This document shows positions 45,140 to 53,710 of a stretch of 64,000 bases of DNA, piece after piece. The DNA lies in IMG/VR virus record IMGVR_UViG_3300031952_000002, positions 62,001-126,000 of that record; one strand, given 5' to 3'. Numbering within the stretch: the first letter of the stretch is position 1; every line of letters begins with the position of its first letter. The DNA is from a virus. Below the pieces are notes generated by a model. It was not told where the DNA came from, did not search any database, and saw nothing but the letters and a program-made list of their open reading frames with translations. Position numbers and translations under genes: made by a program.

Positions 45140-45700
45140 TTATTTAGTTAACTGCTGCAATAAAAGACTTCCAGCTCCACCTAACCCTTGAGATTTGCTA
45201 AGATTATTGCCAGCTTCTTGTGCATTCATCTCATTCATCATCGATTGACTTGGAAATTTTTTTCTTTCTGGGTTACTAACAAAACCTTGACCAACAGGTT
45301 TAACTTCTATTTCTACTTCATGTTGTTCATCTTGTATAGGCTTTTCTGTTTGTTTGACATTTTTCTTTATAAGAGGTTTAGAGGGGGACTTAGGCTTCAT
45401 CATTTGTTGTTGACCTGCTCCAGTTAATAAAACCTTGTCTGCTAAAGCTGTTAAAGCTTCTATTTGTTCTTCGGTCCAAGGAAGCTCAGCTGACTCACGT
45501 CTAATAACCAAAGCTTCGCTTGGGCTTCTCATGCCTAATAAGCTTTCCAATCTAGCTTCAGCAAAAGCTCTGATTTCCTCAGTAACAAGTTCAACAACTT
45601 CATCATCTGAAGCCCCTTGCTCAAAAAGATCTTGGCTAAGCAAAACCTGATATAGCTTTGCTTGTTCCACTCTTAAAAAAGCTTCAGATCTGATAGTCAT
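45140..45700 (-). CDS. Unrecognised acidic/charged protein
   Basis: This 186-residue protein has a helical acidic N-terminus (LFEQGASDDEVVELVTEEIRAFAEARLESLL) and a lysine-rich disordered middle (KPKSPSKPLIKKNVKQTEKP). It ends in a Gly/Leu/Gln tail and overlaps the RuvC-like gene by 4 nt. No family is recognised. Confidence 0.55.
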   Translation of the reverse strand: MTIRSEAFLRVEQAKLYQVLLSQDLFEQGASDDEVVELVTEEIRAFAEARLESLLGMRSPSEALVIRRESAELPWTEEQIEALTALADKVLLTGAGQQQMMKPKSPSKPLIKKNVKQTEKPIQDEQHEVEIEVKPVGQGFVSNPERKKFPSQSMMNEMNAQEAGNNLSKSQGLGGAGSLLLQQLTK

Positions 45701-46287
45701 AAAAGATCCTTCATAATGTCATCTAACTGAGAAATTTTAAATCTGCCTGGTAACCATATCTTTGAAGCATACCAAGCTAGACAGATCGCATCTGCAATGT
45801 CATTGTCTTTCAATTTAAGAGATAAGTCAAACTCTTCATTTATCATAGCTACAGCAAGATGCTTTGGGGTTATTTTACCTCTAGCAACCTTTTGTTTAAC
45901 TGATTTATTGTGCTTACGTTGATCTTTATCTAAACGAATGTGGAGTTTGTTTCGCCATTCGCTGGTGTCAACGTAAACTATCTTGTTTTGATAGTGCATG
46001 CGAAGTTTAGACAAAACTGAATAATGTATCCACTCAAGTCCTCTTTGGGTGGTACGCTGTTTACCCTTGTTAGTCTGCTCTATGATAATAAAGTCAGGCT
46101 GGAGAGTCATAACCAAGGTGTACATATAGTCACCAACAGCGTTGGCCCTATCCATCTGATTATAATCGTATAGTGGATGGGTGCCAGGTGGTTCTGGGGC
46201 CACTAAAAGACCATAATCTACCAAGGATGAGCCTTCAAATAAGGCCCATCCAGTTTTATATGACAAATCCAAGCCAAGGAGTTTCAC
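45697..46287 (-). CDS. RuvC-like Holliday junction resolvase
   Basis: The 196-residue protein has the RNase-H-like acidic set: D7 in LLGLDLSYKTG, a glutamate in FIIIEQTNKG, and DNDIADAICLAWYA near the C-terminus. These are the metal ligands of RuvC-type resolvases. It would cut branched DNA before packaging, complementing the recombination genes around it. Between the strands lies a basic patch (LDKDQRKHNKSVKQKVARGK) likely to bind DNA. Confidence 0.82.
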   Translation of the reverse strand: MKLLGLDLSYKTGWALFEGSSLVDYGLLVAPEPPGTHPLYDYNQMDRANAVGDYMYTLVMTLQPDFIIIEQTNKGKQRTTQRGLEWIHYSVLSKLRMHYQNKIVYVDTSEWRNKLHIRLDKDQRKHNKSVKQKVARGKITPKHLAVAMINEEFDLSLKLKDNDIADAICLAWYASKIWLPGRFKISQLDDIMKDLL

Positions 46288-46577
46288 AGTTTTCCTTGGT
46301 CCTTGAGGATACGAACCAGCATAGTCTTTTTCAGCTTAATAGCTTTAAGTGGCTCTGTGTAAGTAAGCTTGGCCGTCTTAACTTGCTCTTCCAAAGATTT
46401 CAGGTCTTCGTCATCGGCCCGAGCCTCTTCGATTTCTTCCTGGTGACCCATAAGGCTAGCTAACTTGTCTTTGAGTTGTTCTGGATTTAAACCAACAACT
46501 TCATCTAAAAAATGTTCATCTAGGTCTCTGATTTTATCCTCAAGCGACTTAGTTTTCTTACCTTTACCTCTACCCAT
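46284..46577 (-). CDS. Small helical protein, unrecognised
   Basis: This 97-residue, highly charged protein (MGRGKGKKTKSLEDKIRDLDEHF...) is nearly all helical with acidic and basic heptads. It has an AGGAGG ribosome site in the repeated 20-nt leader and overlaps the RuvC-like gene by 4 nt, so it may be its accessory. No family is recognised. Confidence 0.6.
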   Translation of the reverse strand: MGRGKGKKTKSLEDKIRDLDEHFLDEVVGLNPEQLKDKLASLMGHQEEIEEARADDEDLKSLEEQVKTAKLTYTEPLKAIKLKKTMLVRILKDQGKL

Positions 46578-46579
46578 AC

Positions 46580-46599
46580 CAACCTCCTAATTTAATTGA
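46580..46599 (-). repeat. Repeated 20-nt leader, copy 2
   Basis: This is identical to 45120-45139. It includes the last codons and stop of the upstream gene and the AGGAGG site of the gene starting at 46577. Confidence 0.6.
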
Positions 46600-47036
46600 A
46601 CAAAAGTGTTTTTTGTCCATGTTTCAACGTCAAGTATATCTTTTTTATATTCTATCGACAACACTATTCTATGATTTTTATTACTAGTTAAAACTAAATC
46701 ATTCTTAAGTACCGAATAAACCTCATTAAAGGGAGCCGCTAAAACTATAAGACTAGATAAATTATTAAGAACTGCCATAGTTTTGCGCCAGGACTCAGCC
46801 TCTGATTTAACAAAAAAAACTCTAGACATATCTTTGTCTATTACATCCAATGGATTAAAAAAAAGCTTTGGCGGTTTTACATTATTAACGATAACATAAA
46901 CTTGTAATTTTTGATCTGGATCACTAATAATAGCTTCAACTATAGATCTTGCATCATGAGGTACTGGAATATTAAAAATGAAAGGACGTTCAGCCCAAGG
47001 AGTAAATTCATCCAATCCAGCTTTTTTGTCCGTCAT
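46587..47036 (-). CDS. Unrecognised protein downstream of SbcC
   Basis: The 149-residue alpha/beta protein (MTDKKAGLDEFTPWAERPF) has alternating strands and helices (KLQVYVIVNNVKPPKLFF; SSLIVLAAPFNEVYSVL) and contains no clear catalytic motif. It overlaps the SbcC-like gene by 29 nt. No family is recognised. Confidence 0.55.
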   Translation of the reverse strand: MTDKKAGLDEFTPWAERPFIFNIPVPHDARSIVEAIISDPDQKLQVYVIVNNVKPPKLFFNPLDVIDKDMSRVFFVKSEAESWRKTMAVLNNLSSLIVLAAPFNEVYSVLKNDLVLTSNKNHRIVLSIEYKKDILDVETWTKNTFVQLN

Positions 47037-48696
47037 ATTGCACCTTTATAACATTGTCGCACATTTCCTTGATTTCTGTAGCGTGGTCAATAAGGATCAC
47101 TAGTCCTTTATTTTCCTTGCGCATGGTTTCAATGATAGCAGCTTTTGTGGAAGCGTCAAGTCCATCCATAGATTCATCTAGAACTAGCCACCCAAGATTG
47201 ATTCCAGACCTTGATCTAATAGTTTCAGCTAGTGCCAAATCAACCGCCAGTTCAACCGCAGCCTGTTGTCCGCCAGATAAACTCTTCTTTTTGATTGCCT
47301 GGTTTTGCTTCCAGATAACCGTGTTAATCTTTTTGTTTACTTTGCCGCTCTTAGTAACCGATTCACTGGAAAACTCTAAGCTTAACGTGTTGATATTGGG
47401 AATATTTTCCATAAAGCGATTAGCTCTAAGTTGGATCTCTCTCAAAACTTCATCAAAAATTACACCCAAGAACCCTTGGCGACCAAGTATCTGGAGTCCA
47501 TGAGACAGTAAATGCTCTTTCAAGGCAAGTTCCTGGTCTTCTTGTTCTATTTGCTGTTTTCTGTGTATAGACATTTCAGCTTGGTCTATTTGATTTTTCA
47601 GTTGAGTGGACAGCTGACTCAGGCTGCCGATCATTGCTTGAGTTTGTTGTCCTGGAGACTGCAAATCGGCAATTTTTTGTCGCAATAAGTTTTGATTTTG
47701 TCTCAATTGGTTTATATGGACAGGATCTTTGTACGGTTCCGCTGCGGTGATCACTGACTGGTTTGCCTGGTAAAGGTTCTTTATATGAGCCAAATGAAGC
47801 TCTCTTTGTTTGATAGCTTCTTGGTTCTGGTCCCAGTGTTGGCTACATGTTGGACATTTATGGCCTTTAAGTTCAGTCAATTCCTTAAAGATTATCTCAA
47901 CCTTTGGTTTTATTTGACTATTTTCATAAGAGGCCTGAGAAGCTTTTCTGGTTATTGTGTTGAGCTTGTCTATTTCAGTTTCATATTGGTTGATTTCCTG
48001 ATTAAGCTTTGAGATTTCAATGCCGGTCGTACTGTCGCCAATTTTTGACCTGTATTCCAAAATCTGGGATTGAGTCTGAGTCAATTTATGTTTGGTTTCT
48101 GTGATGTCTATTGATGGAATAGAATTAAGCTGTTTTAGTAACATTGAGTTTGATGCCAATTCAATTTGAACGCTAGACAGCTGACCAGACAAAGTGTCGG
48201 CAGCCTTTTCAAATTGATCCAGACCTAAAAGACCCGTAAGCAGAACTTTTTGTTCTGAATCGGTGAGGTCTATAAACTTGTTAGAGGTTCTTTGGGGACG
48301 ATAGGTAAGCAGCTGCATAACCTCAGGGCTAACTCCCAAGATAGCCTGCAAGCGCTGTTCTGCATCTTTGGCCATAGTTTCTATGGCTACCCCATTTTGA
48401 ATTAGATGCAGTTTAGGAGAGCGAACTATGTCTATGAAATCACTGTCTTTTTGTATCTTAAGTCTCACATAAATACTGCTAGAATTCCATCCCTTAAGTT
48501 CTGTTGCTGGCAAATCACAAAAACCAAAAGCAAAGGCTATAGCCTCAGGGATGGAGCTTTTGCCGATACCGCTAGTGGTGTCTTCGTTTGTGTGTTCACC
48601 TGCTATAAGAGTGATACCGCTTTGTTCAAAAGAGATAAGCTGACGATCCTGGAAAGACCGAAATCCCTCTATCTCAATTTCAATCAGCTTTATCAT
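47008..48696 (-). CDS. SbcC/Rad50-like (T4 gp46-like) ATPase
   Basis: This 562-residue SMC-type ATPase has an N-terminal half with IEGFRSF and the Walker A SGIGKSS (in an enlarged loop). A long coiled coil is interrupted by a zinc hook CPTCSQHW (about 280-290). The C-terminal half carries the signature LSGGQQAAVELAVDLAL and Walker B LGWLVLDESMDGLD. The arms are short compared with bacterial SbcC. It would pair with the SbcD-like nuclease at 32196-33182. Confidence 0.9.
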   Translation of the reverse strand: MIKLIEIEIEGFRSFQDRQLISFEQSGITLIAGEHTNEDTTSGIGKSSIPEAIAFAFGFCDLPATELKGWNSSSIYVRLKIQKDSDFIDIVRSPKLHLIQNGVAIETMAKDAEQRLQAILGVSPEVMQLLTYRPQRTSNKFIDLTDSEQKVLLTGLLGLDQFEKAADTLSGQLSSVQIELASNSMLLKQLNSIPSIDITETKHKLTQTQSQILEYRSKIGDSTTGIEISKLNQEINQYETEIDKLNTITRKASQASYENSQIKPKVEIIFKELTELKGHKCPTCSQHWDQNQEAIKQRELHLAHIKNLYQANQSVITAAEPYKDPVHINQLRQNQNLLRQKIADLQSPGQQTQAMIGSLSQLSTQLKNQIDQAEMSIHRKQQIEQEDQELALKEHLLSHGLQILGRQGFLGVIFDEVLREIQLRANRFMENIPNINTLSLEFSSESVTKSGKVNKKINTVIWKQNQAIKKKSLSGGQQAAVELAVDLALAETIRSRSGINLGWLVLDESMDGLDASTKAAIIETMRKENKGLVILIDHATEIKEMCDNVIKVQYDGQKSWIG

Positions 48697-48937
48697 TGTT
48701 CATCCTTCTTTTGTGACTTTCACTACGCTCTTCCATAATTTGATCAATGTTTTCAAGGCGTTCTACGGCCCTAACCATAGCTCCATTGTCTTTTATTTCA
48801 ACATTTTGAGTGGTACCGGCCTTTAAAACAGGGAAACATTTACCGCCACATACCGGGCAAATGATAAACCGTTCCCTTTTTTGTTGGGACTGTCGATGAA
48901 TACCATGTATATCGCAATTATATGTAAACCAGGCCAT
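48680..48937 (-). CDS. Small zinc-ribbon protein
   Basis: The 85-residue protein has two Cys pairs: CDIHGIH near the start and ICPVCGGKC, fitting one zinc ion, then a charged helix (NIDQIMEERSESHKRRMNN). Such FmdB-type ribbons are common in phages with unknown role. It overlaps the SbcC-like gene by 17 nt, so both are likely made together. Confidence 0.7.
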   Translation of the reverse strand: MAWFTYNCDIHGIHRQSQQKRERFIICPVCGGKCFPVLKAGTTQNVEIKDNGAMVRAVERLENIDQIMEERSESHKRRMNNDKAD

Positions 48938-48982
48938 ATCTACCTCTTGCCGTCTTATCGGATAAAACTTAAAAAAACTTTA

Positions 48983-49015
48983 ACATAAAATTAAAAACCC
49001 GGCTAGTGCCGGGTT
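48983..49015 (-). terminator. Rho-independent terminator after the chaperonin operon
   Basis: AACCCGGC (48996-49003) pairs with GCCGGGTT (49008-49015), and on the minus strand the stem is followed by TTTTTAATTTT. It lies 4 nt beyond the stop of the gene at 49019 and separates the chaperonin unit from the SbcC unit. Confidence 0.85.
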
Positions 49016-49018
49016 ATC

Positions 49019-49243
49019 TTAAAAGAACTTGCTTACTTCATTGGCGCTGAGATGTTTATATATCACATCTCTAGCTGCCTCATATCCTTCCATATATTCT
49101 TCAGATTTCTTTTCATCGTACTTAACAACAGATCTCATTTCTTGCAGAGCATCCCAGACAGCGGATATGATTTCATTAACCGCCATTGTTCTTTCAATTT
49201 GCTCTTTGTCTTCAAAACCATCGAATTCTAAAGTTACTTTCAT
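49019..49243 (-). CDS. Small acidic protein after the chaperonin
   Basis: The 74-residue protein (MKVTLEFDGFEDKEQIERTM...) is acidic and helical after a first beta strand. Its ATG overlaps the chaperonin stop as ATGA, implying coupled translation with GroEL-like protein. No family is recognised. Confidence 0.65.
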   Translation of the reverse strand: MKVTLEFDGFEDKEQIERTMAVNEIISAVWDALQEMRSVVKYDEKKSEEYMEGYEAARDVIYKHLSANEVSKFF

Positions 49244-51000
49244 TTGTCATCTCCTATTGCATTGTTAAATCCACGCGCAAAAGATCTTTCCTGTTCATCA
49301 GCTTCATGGTCACGGTTAAAGGAAACTATCCCACCAAGCGTACCAAGAAGGCTTGAAATGCTAATGCTATTTTCAATAGCTTGGGTGACCGCACTAGATG
49401 AGTCGAGAAGTAATAAGGGACTAACAAAGGCTTCTTTATAAATGTCGTAAGGCTGATTACCACTTTTGATTTTAGCAATGATTTCATTCTCTTCCTCTGT
49501 TGTATGGCCAAAGTTATCAAATAATTTACGAACAGGTCGCATAAAAGCCGCTGCAAGCACACTAGCAGCATGGCAATCAGCAAAATTAGTAGACTCAAGA
49601 GCTATGTTTGTAAGATCGTCAGCCAATTTAACTAGGACGTAACCCCCTCCAGGGCAAGCCCCATCCTTAATAGCGCCCCTGATAGCCATCCAGGCATCGT
49701 CAGCCCGGTCACGGCGCTCCCTAGTTTCACCAACACTAGGACCGCAGATATACATCCTGGCAATACCAGAAGTAAGTTTGCCAATCCTTACATTTAGGTC
49801 GTTTTGCTCATATTGAGATTCAGGAGACTTTAGAAGTTCCTTAAGCTGATCTACCCGGTACTCCAAAAGCAATGGATCTTCTTTGGAAATGATACTTGTG
49901 CGGTATCGATTCATTTCCACAGCGGTTACCAGGTTATCCCTTACTATAGCATTTATGTCCATACCAGACAATGGCTTGTCCATTACATTAAAAACCGGGG
50001 CTCCAGTATAAGCCTGGAGATCAAGAAGGAATTGGGTCTTCCAACCCGGAATGGGACTTTCAGGGGTCATTAAGGGTAAAATTTTGGGAGTATTAGGGTG
50101 GTTCCAATTCGCGTGCATGTCGGCCAGGAACACATCCGAAAACCCATGGGCAATTAAAAGCACATTCTTATGGGGAGTCTTGGCGGTTTCAAAATGTTCC
50201 GCCAATTTAGACAAAGCGTCCCAAACCAACATAACATCATTAATTACACCATCATACAACACAACAACCGGGTTTTCTAGTCCAATTATAGTGCCGGTTT
50301 TGTCATTAATAAACCCACTGGAGAACTTTTTTAAGGTTTCTTCGTAGCCACGGTCAATGGTGTAGCCATTGATGCGCTCAATTTTGATCTCAGTGGGGCC
50401 AGTAGTCTCTACAATAGTCAAGTTGCCCTCTTCACCTACCAAATCAAAAGACTCGACAATCTTAGTGGCCAGATCTTCGTCAGCATTAGCGGACAACTTG
50501 GCTACCTGAAAAAGAAAGGTTTCGTAATCTTCTAAGTCCACCTGGATGGTATATTTGTCTTTTACCAGCTGCTTGATGACCGGCACTAGCTTTTGCATGG
50601 ACCGAACTAACAGTTGGGGAGACAATTTAGGGTTGGACTGGACCACGTCATGGGTAAGTTTGCAGATAGCAGCAGACAAAATAGTGCAACTAGTGGTGCC
50701 ATCACCTGCCTCAATAGCAGTCCTTAAAGCGCCAGCTCGAGAAGACTCCAAGATAAGCTGTTTAACTGGATCGTGGTATCCAAGATGCTTAATAACGGTA
50801 ACGCCATCTTTGGTAATAATTGGATCATAGTTGATTTGAGGGTTCTCAATCAAAACCTGGCGACCACCCGGTCCAAGAGTAGCTCCAACTATCTCAGCAA
50901 TGTTGTTTAGAGTCTCAACCACCACTTTGGCCAAATCCTTCCGATTAGAAATGATCTGCTTGGAAGCTGACTTGGGTTTTGCTGTATGGAAAATGCTCAA
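49240..51000 (-). CDS. GroEL-like chaperonin (Hsp60)
   Basis: The 586-residue protein shows GroEL landmarks: ATLGPGGRQVLI, TKDGVTVIKHL, EAGDGTTSCTI (ATP-site aspartate) and GETRERRDRADDAW followed by GACPGGGYVLV, with the second catalytic aspartate in RADDAW. It lacks the usual C-terminal Gly-Gly-Met tail and has an altered apical region. I place the start at a TTG (51000) that overlaps the stop of the upstream small gene as TTGA and has GGAG upstream; longer starts are less likely. It would fold capsid or other phage proteins. A GroES-like candidate is encoded at 33175-33465. Confidence 0.9.
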   Translation of the reverse strand: MSIFHTAKPKSASKQIISNRKDLAKVVVETLNNIAEIVGATLGPGGRQVLIENPQINYDPIITKDGVTVIKHLGYHDPVKQLILESSRAGALRTAIEAGDGTTSCTILSAAICKLTHDVVQSNPKLSPQLLVRSMQKLVPVIKQLVKDKYTIQVDLEDYETFLFQVAKLSANADEDLATKIVESFDLVGEEGNLTIVETTGPTEIKIERINGYTIDRGYEETLKKFSSGFINDKTGTIIGLENPVVVLYDGVINDVMLVWDALSKLAEHFETAKTPHKNVLLIAHGFSDVFLADMHANWNHPNTPKILPLMTPESPIPGWKTQFLLDLQAYTGAPVFNVMDKPLSGMDINAIVRDNLVTAVEMNRYRTSIISKEDPLLLEYRVDQLKELLKSPESQYEQNDLNVRIGKLTSGIARMYICGPSVGETRERRDRADDAWMAIRGAIKDGACPGGGYVLVKLADDLTNIALESTNFADCHAASVLAAAFMRPVRKLFDNFGHTTEEENEIIAKIKSGNQPYDIYKEAFVSPLLLLDSSSAVTQAIENSISISSLLGTLGGIVSFNRDHEADEQERSFARGFNNAIGDDK

Positions 51001-51167
51001 TTTGTTTCTCCGCCATCTTGACTTGGCTTTTCCCAAGGTTTTATTTGATCGTCTCTTATCTGTTTCATAAAGTCAAGAAATTCTTTGTGCTGGTCCAAAG
51101 TTTCCTCAACCGTCATTTCTGGTTCAGGTGGCGGCGGAACTGGAATCTCGTTTTCTTCGTCGTTCAT
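50997..51167 (-). CDS. Small acidic/Pro-rich protein upstream of the chaperonin
   Basis: This short gene codes for 56 residues (MNDEENEIPVPPPPEPEMTVEETL...). Its TGA overlaps the TTG start of the chaperonin, so it likely couples or titrates chaperonin translation. It overlaps the winged-helix gene end by 44 nt. The Pro/Glu-rich N-terminus and helical middle match no known family. Confidence 0.6.
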   Translation of the reverse strand: MNDEENEIPVPPPPEPEMTVEETLDQHKEFLDFMKQIRDDQIKPWEKPSQDGGETN

Positions 51168-52026
51168 CTATTTTCTTACCTATCTCGGTGTTTTTCTTAG
51201 ATCTTTGTTTTCTTTGTTGTATTTCTTTCCAGGTAGATGGAGCCCCAAAACGCTTGTCATTCATATAGAAAGCATAACCCATATTGAATGTTTTCCCAAC
51301 AACTCTTGTTACATACAAGGTAACTTCAGGGTCCTCGCTATAACCCAAACCCTCTTCGTAATAGTTCATCCACCAATTCCGCTGTTCACGGTCTAGATAA
51401 CCTTTTGACATCAAGTAGTCTTCATGGTGCCAAATGCTATATTCTTTTTTGTATAAGTCGGGTATAGGCTTAAGACCATTAGCTTTTATGTTTGCTTTGA
51501 GTTCTTTTCGGTTTTTAGCTAAACGAATGTCTTTGTGGTCATGTTTCCAAACATTCTTGGTAATCCGAAAGAAGTATTTAGCCCAAATACGTTTACATCG
51601 GATTACCCTGTTGTCATAAACCTTACCTTTGTTATGGTAACTTTTTGACAACACAGAGATATATTTCAGTTTGGTAAGTTTAACCAGGTATCTACTAAGT
51701 GCGGCGGTAGAATAACCCGTAACTTCGCAAATTGTTTTGTTATACCAGCGAAGATCTCCGTAAAAAGCTTCTGACCTTGATTCAAGTAGATGAAGGAGTC
51801 GTCTTTCTTTATCCGAAAGACATTTGGTATTAGGAAATTTAGTAATGATTTCATCAAATTCCAGTTGTTTTAAATAGAACTTTTGTTCAGCCTTAAGTTT
51901 CCTTAAAACCCTTTCAGGGGTTGGACCAGGAATAGATGCAATACGTTCTTTCCATTCAATAAATTCTGGAGCAAGATTTTGCTCAGATAAATCAGAAATC
52001 CCTATTTCCACTTCAGTGGTCGTCAT
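51124..52026 (-). CDS. Winged-helix DNA-binding protein
   Basis: The 300-residue protein is read from the ATG at 52026 (MTTTEVEIG); an upstream frame extends into the repeat-rich intergenic region but lacks a good site. Residues about 70-130 (LSDKERRLLHLLESRSEAFYGDL, then NKTICEVTGYSTAALSRYLVKLTKLKYISVL) form a convincing winged helix-turn-helix. The rest is basic, with a Lys/Arg-rich C-terminus. Facing the divergent region with inverted repeats, it could be an origin-binding or regulatory protein. The exact function is unknown. Confidence 0.65.
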   Translation of the reverse strand: MTTTEVEIGISDLSEQNLAPEFIEWKERIASIPGPTPERVLRKLKAEQKFYLKQLEFDEIITKFPNTKCLSDKERRLLHLLESRSEAFYGDLRWYNKTICEVTGYSTAALSRYLVKLTKLKYISVLSKSYHNKGKVYDNRVIRCKRIWAKYFFRITKNVWKHDHKDIRLAKNRKELKANIKANGLKPIPDLYKKEYSIWHHEDYLMSKGYLDREQRNWWMNYYEEGLGYSEDPEVTLYVTRVVGKTFNMGYAFYMNDKRFGAPSTWKEIQQRKQRSKKNTEIGKKIDERRRKRDSSSAAT

Positions 52027-52246
52027 GTATAATGCCCTTACAAACATTCCTGTAACGACATTGAACCAAAAAATCTGAAATGTCAATACGAGATAGGTGA
52101 TAAACAACAACTACCTTACTTCGTAATGATAATTCTTCTTAATAAATTATGATTACGTAGTAATTGAGATTCTGTTTATCACGTAGTTGGAACTTGACCA
52201 GAACCCAGTTAATGGATAAGGTGGTAGTCACCCTTAGGAGGTATGT
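52027..52246. promoter_or_regulatory. Divergent control region with nested inverted repeats (operator or origin candidate)
   Basis: This 220-nt gap separates the leftward and rightward gene sets. GTGATAAACA (52097-52106) has its exact inverse TGTTTATCAC (52173-52182). Inside these, ACTTCGTAATGATAATT (52118-52134) and AATTATGATTACGTAGT (52145-52161) are inverted copies matching at 15 of 17 positions around an AT-rich centre. CAACTAC and GTAGTTG elements follow both arms. A perfect TTGACA (52086-52081 on minus) lies upstream of the winged-helix gene, but its -10 is poor. A strong AGGAGG (near 52236-52241) serves the plus-strand helicase gene. Confidence 0.65.
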
Positions 52247-53710
52247 ATGACTGAAATGACATATCGAGACCAAACCACCATTTATCTCCCTGTAGATGAT
52301 TCCAACCTTACTAAGGTTAAAACTTTTTTGTCTTACAAAGACGAATCAATAGCTTACCTGATAAAGCAAACCCAAAAAAATGGTTACAAATGGAGACAAG
52401 ATCCACAAAAAACCGCACTTAAGATCACGGAATTAAAGGAACAACTTACTAAATCTCTTTTGTATATGGACGACAAAGGTTACTACACACTTAAGGGATT
52501 GGTCTGTGATCTAGAAAAGCAATTTAATTGGGCAAAACCTTCTTTTACAAAATCTGATTTCAAACGCATCCCACTTAAGCACAAACCATTTGATATGCGT
52601 CCATACCAAAAAGATGCATTAAATGCGTTACTTAAGTATGAACATGCCAGTATTGAAATTCCGACAGGCGGCGGTAAGAGCCTGATTATATTAAATTTAT
52701 TGATTAATCAACCTGTAAAAACTTTGATCATGGCTCCTTTGTCTGAAGTAGCTGACCAGCTCTACAAACAACTTTTGCAAACTTTTGGTCCCCAGTATGT
52801 CGGTAAGTACTCGTCTACATCAAAAAGCAAGACTAAGCTCTTTACCGTAGCCACCACTCAGGCTCTTACCCGTATCGACCAAGACCATCCTGCTTGGGAT
52901 TTGTTGTCTGATGCTGAACAAATTATATTTGACGAAAGTCATTCTTGTCCCGCCGCCACTTTCCAATCTATCTGCCTTGAGGGTGTGGGTGCCAAAGCTA
53001 CGTACCGATATTTTGTATCAGCTACTCAAATGAGGTCTGATGGTAAGGACTTGCTCCTGGGTGGCATAATAGGCCCTACAGTCTATCGGACATTTATGCA
53101 AGACTTAGTCAGCCAAGGCTACTTAAAATCGATTCAAGCGGCCTTTTTGCGCGTTCCAGGGGTATCTAGTGCTAGTAGCGAACCTAAGGAAGAAACTAGA
53201 CGCAACTTGTACGAGAACCCACACGTCTACAAAATGGTTTCGGACATGGTAAGCAAGATCTATGCCCAAACTGACTTACAGGTCTTGATCCTCATAGAGG
53301 AGTATAGTCAATTCGTCCTATTAAAAAATTACTTGACAAATCCTTTCGAGTTTGCTCATGGCACAATCAGCAGTGATGCCAAAAATACGGTGCCACAGGA
53401 ATACTGGAAGTGTGACTTGGCAGCAATAGTGGAAAAATTTAATCGACTTCAAACAAGAGTACTTATTGGCACATCAGCTGTGTCAACAGGTGTTGACATT
53501 CAACCTACCGGTGTGATATTCTACATTCAAGGCGGCAAGAGTGAGATTAAAGTTAAGCAAAGTATTGGTAGAGGTACACGTCCAGTTGGTCCTAAAGTGT
53601 TGAAAGTGTTTGATTTTATTGTATCTGGTAGCCCCACCTTAGAACGTCATGCAGCCTATCGAAAAGAAATCTATGAGTCCATCACGGAGATTCCCGTAAA
53701 GGTTTATTAA
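52247..53710 (+). CDS. UvsW-like superfamily 2 helicase
   Basis: The 487-residue enzyme has helicase motifs in order: Q-like region MRPYQKDAL, Walker A IPTGGGKS (138-145), DESH (229-232), a V-S-A-T motif III, and the motif VI KQSIGRGTRPVG. T4 UvsW, the closest model, unwinds branched and R-loop DNA during the switch from origin- to recombination-dependent replication. It leads the plus-strand unit and has a perfect AGGAGG site. It overlaps the sigma-like gene by one base (TAATG). Confidence 0.85.
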   Translation: MTEMTYRDQTTIYLPVDDSNLTKVKTFLSYKDESIAYLIKQTQKNGYKWRQDPQKTALKITELKEQLTKSLLYMDDKGYYTLKGLVCDLEKQFNWAKPSFTKSDFKRIPLKHKPFDMRPYQKDALNALLKYEHASIEIPTGGGKSLIILNLLINQPVKTLIMAPLSEVADQLYKQLLQTFGPQYVGKYSSTSKSKTKLFTVATTQALTRIDQDHPAWDLLSDAEQIIFDESHSCPAATFQSICLEGVGAKATYRYFVSATQMRSDGKDLLLGGIIGPTVYRTFMQDLVSQGYLKSIQAAFLRVPGVSSASSEPKEETRRNLYENPHVYKMVSDMVSKIYAQTDLQVLILIEEYSQFVLLKNYLTNPFEFAHGTISSDAKNTVPQEYWKCDLAAIVEKFNRLQTRVLIGTSAVSTGVDIQPTGVIFYIQGGKSEIKVKQSIGRGTRPVGPKVLKVFDFIVSGSPTLERHAAYRKEIYESITEIPVKVY

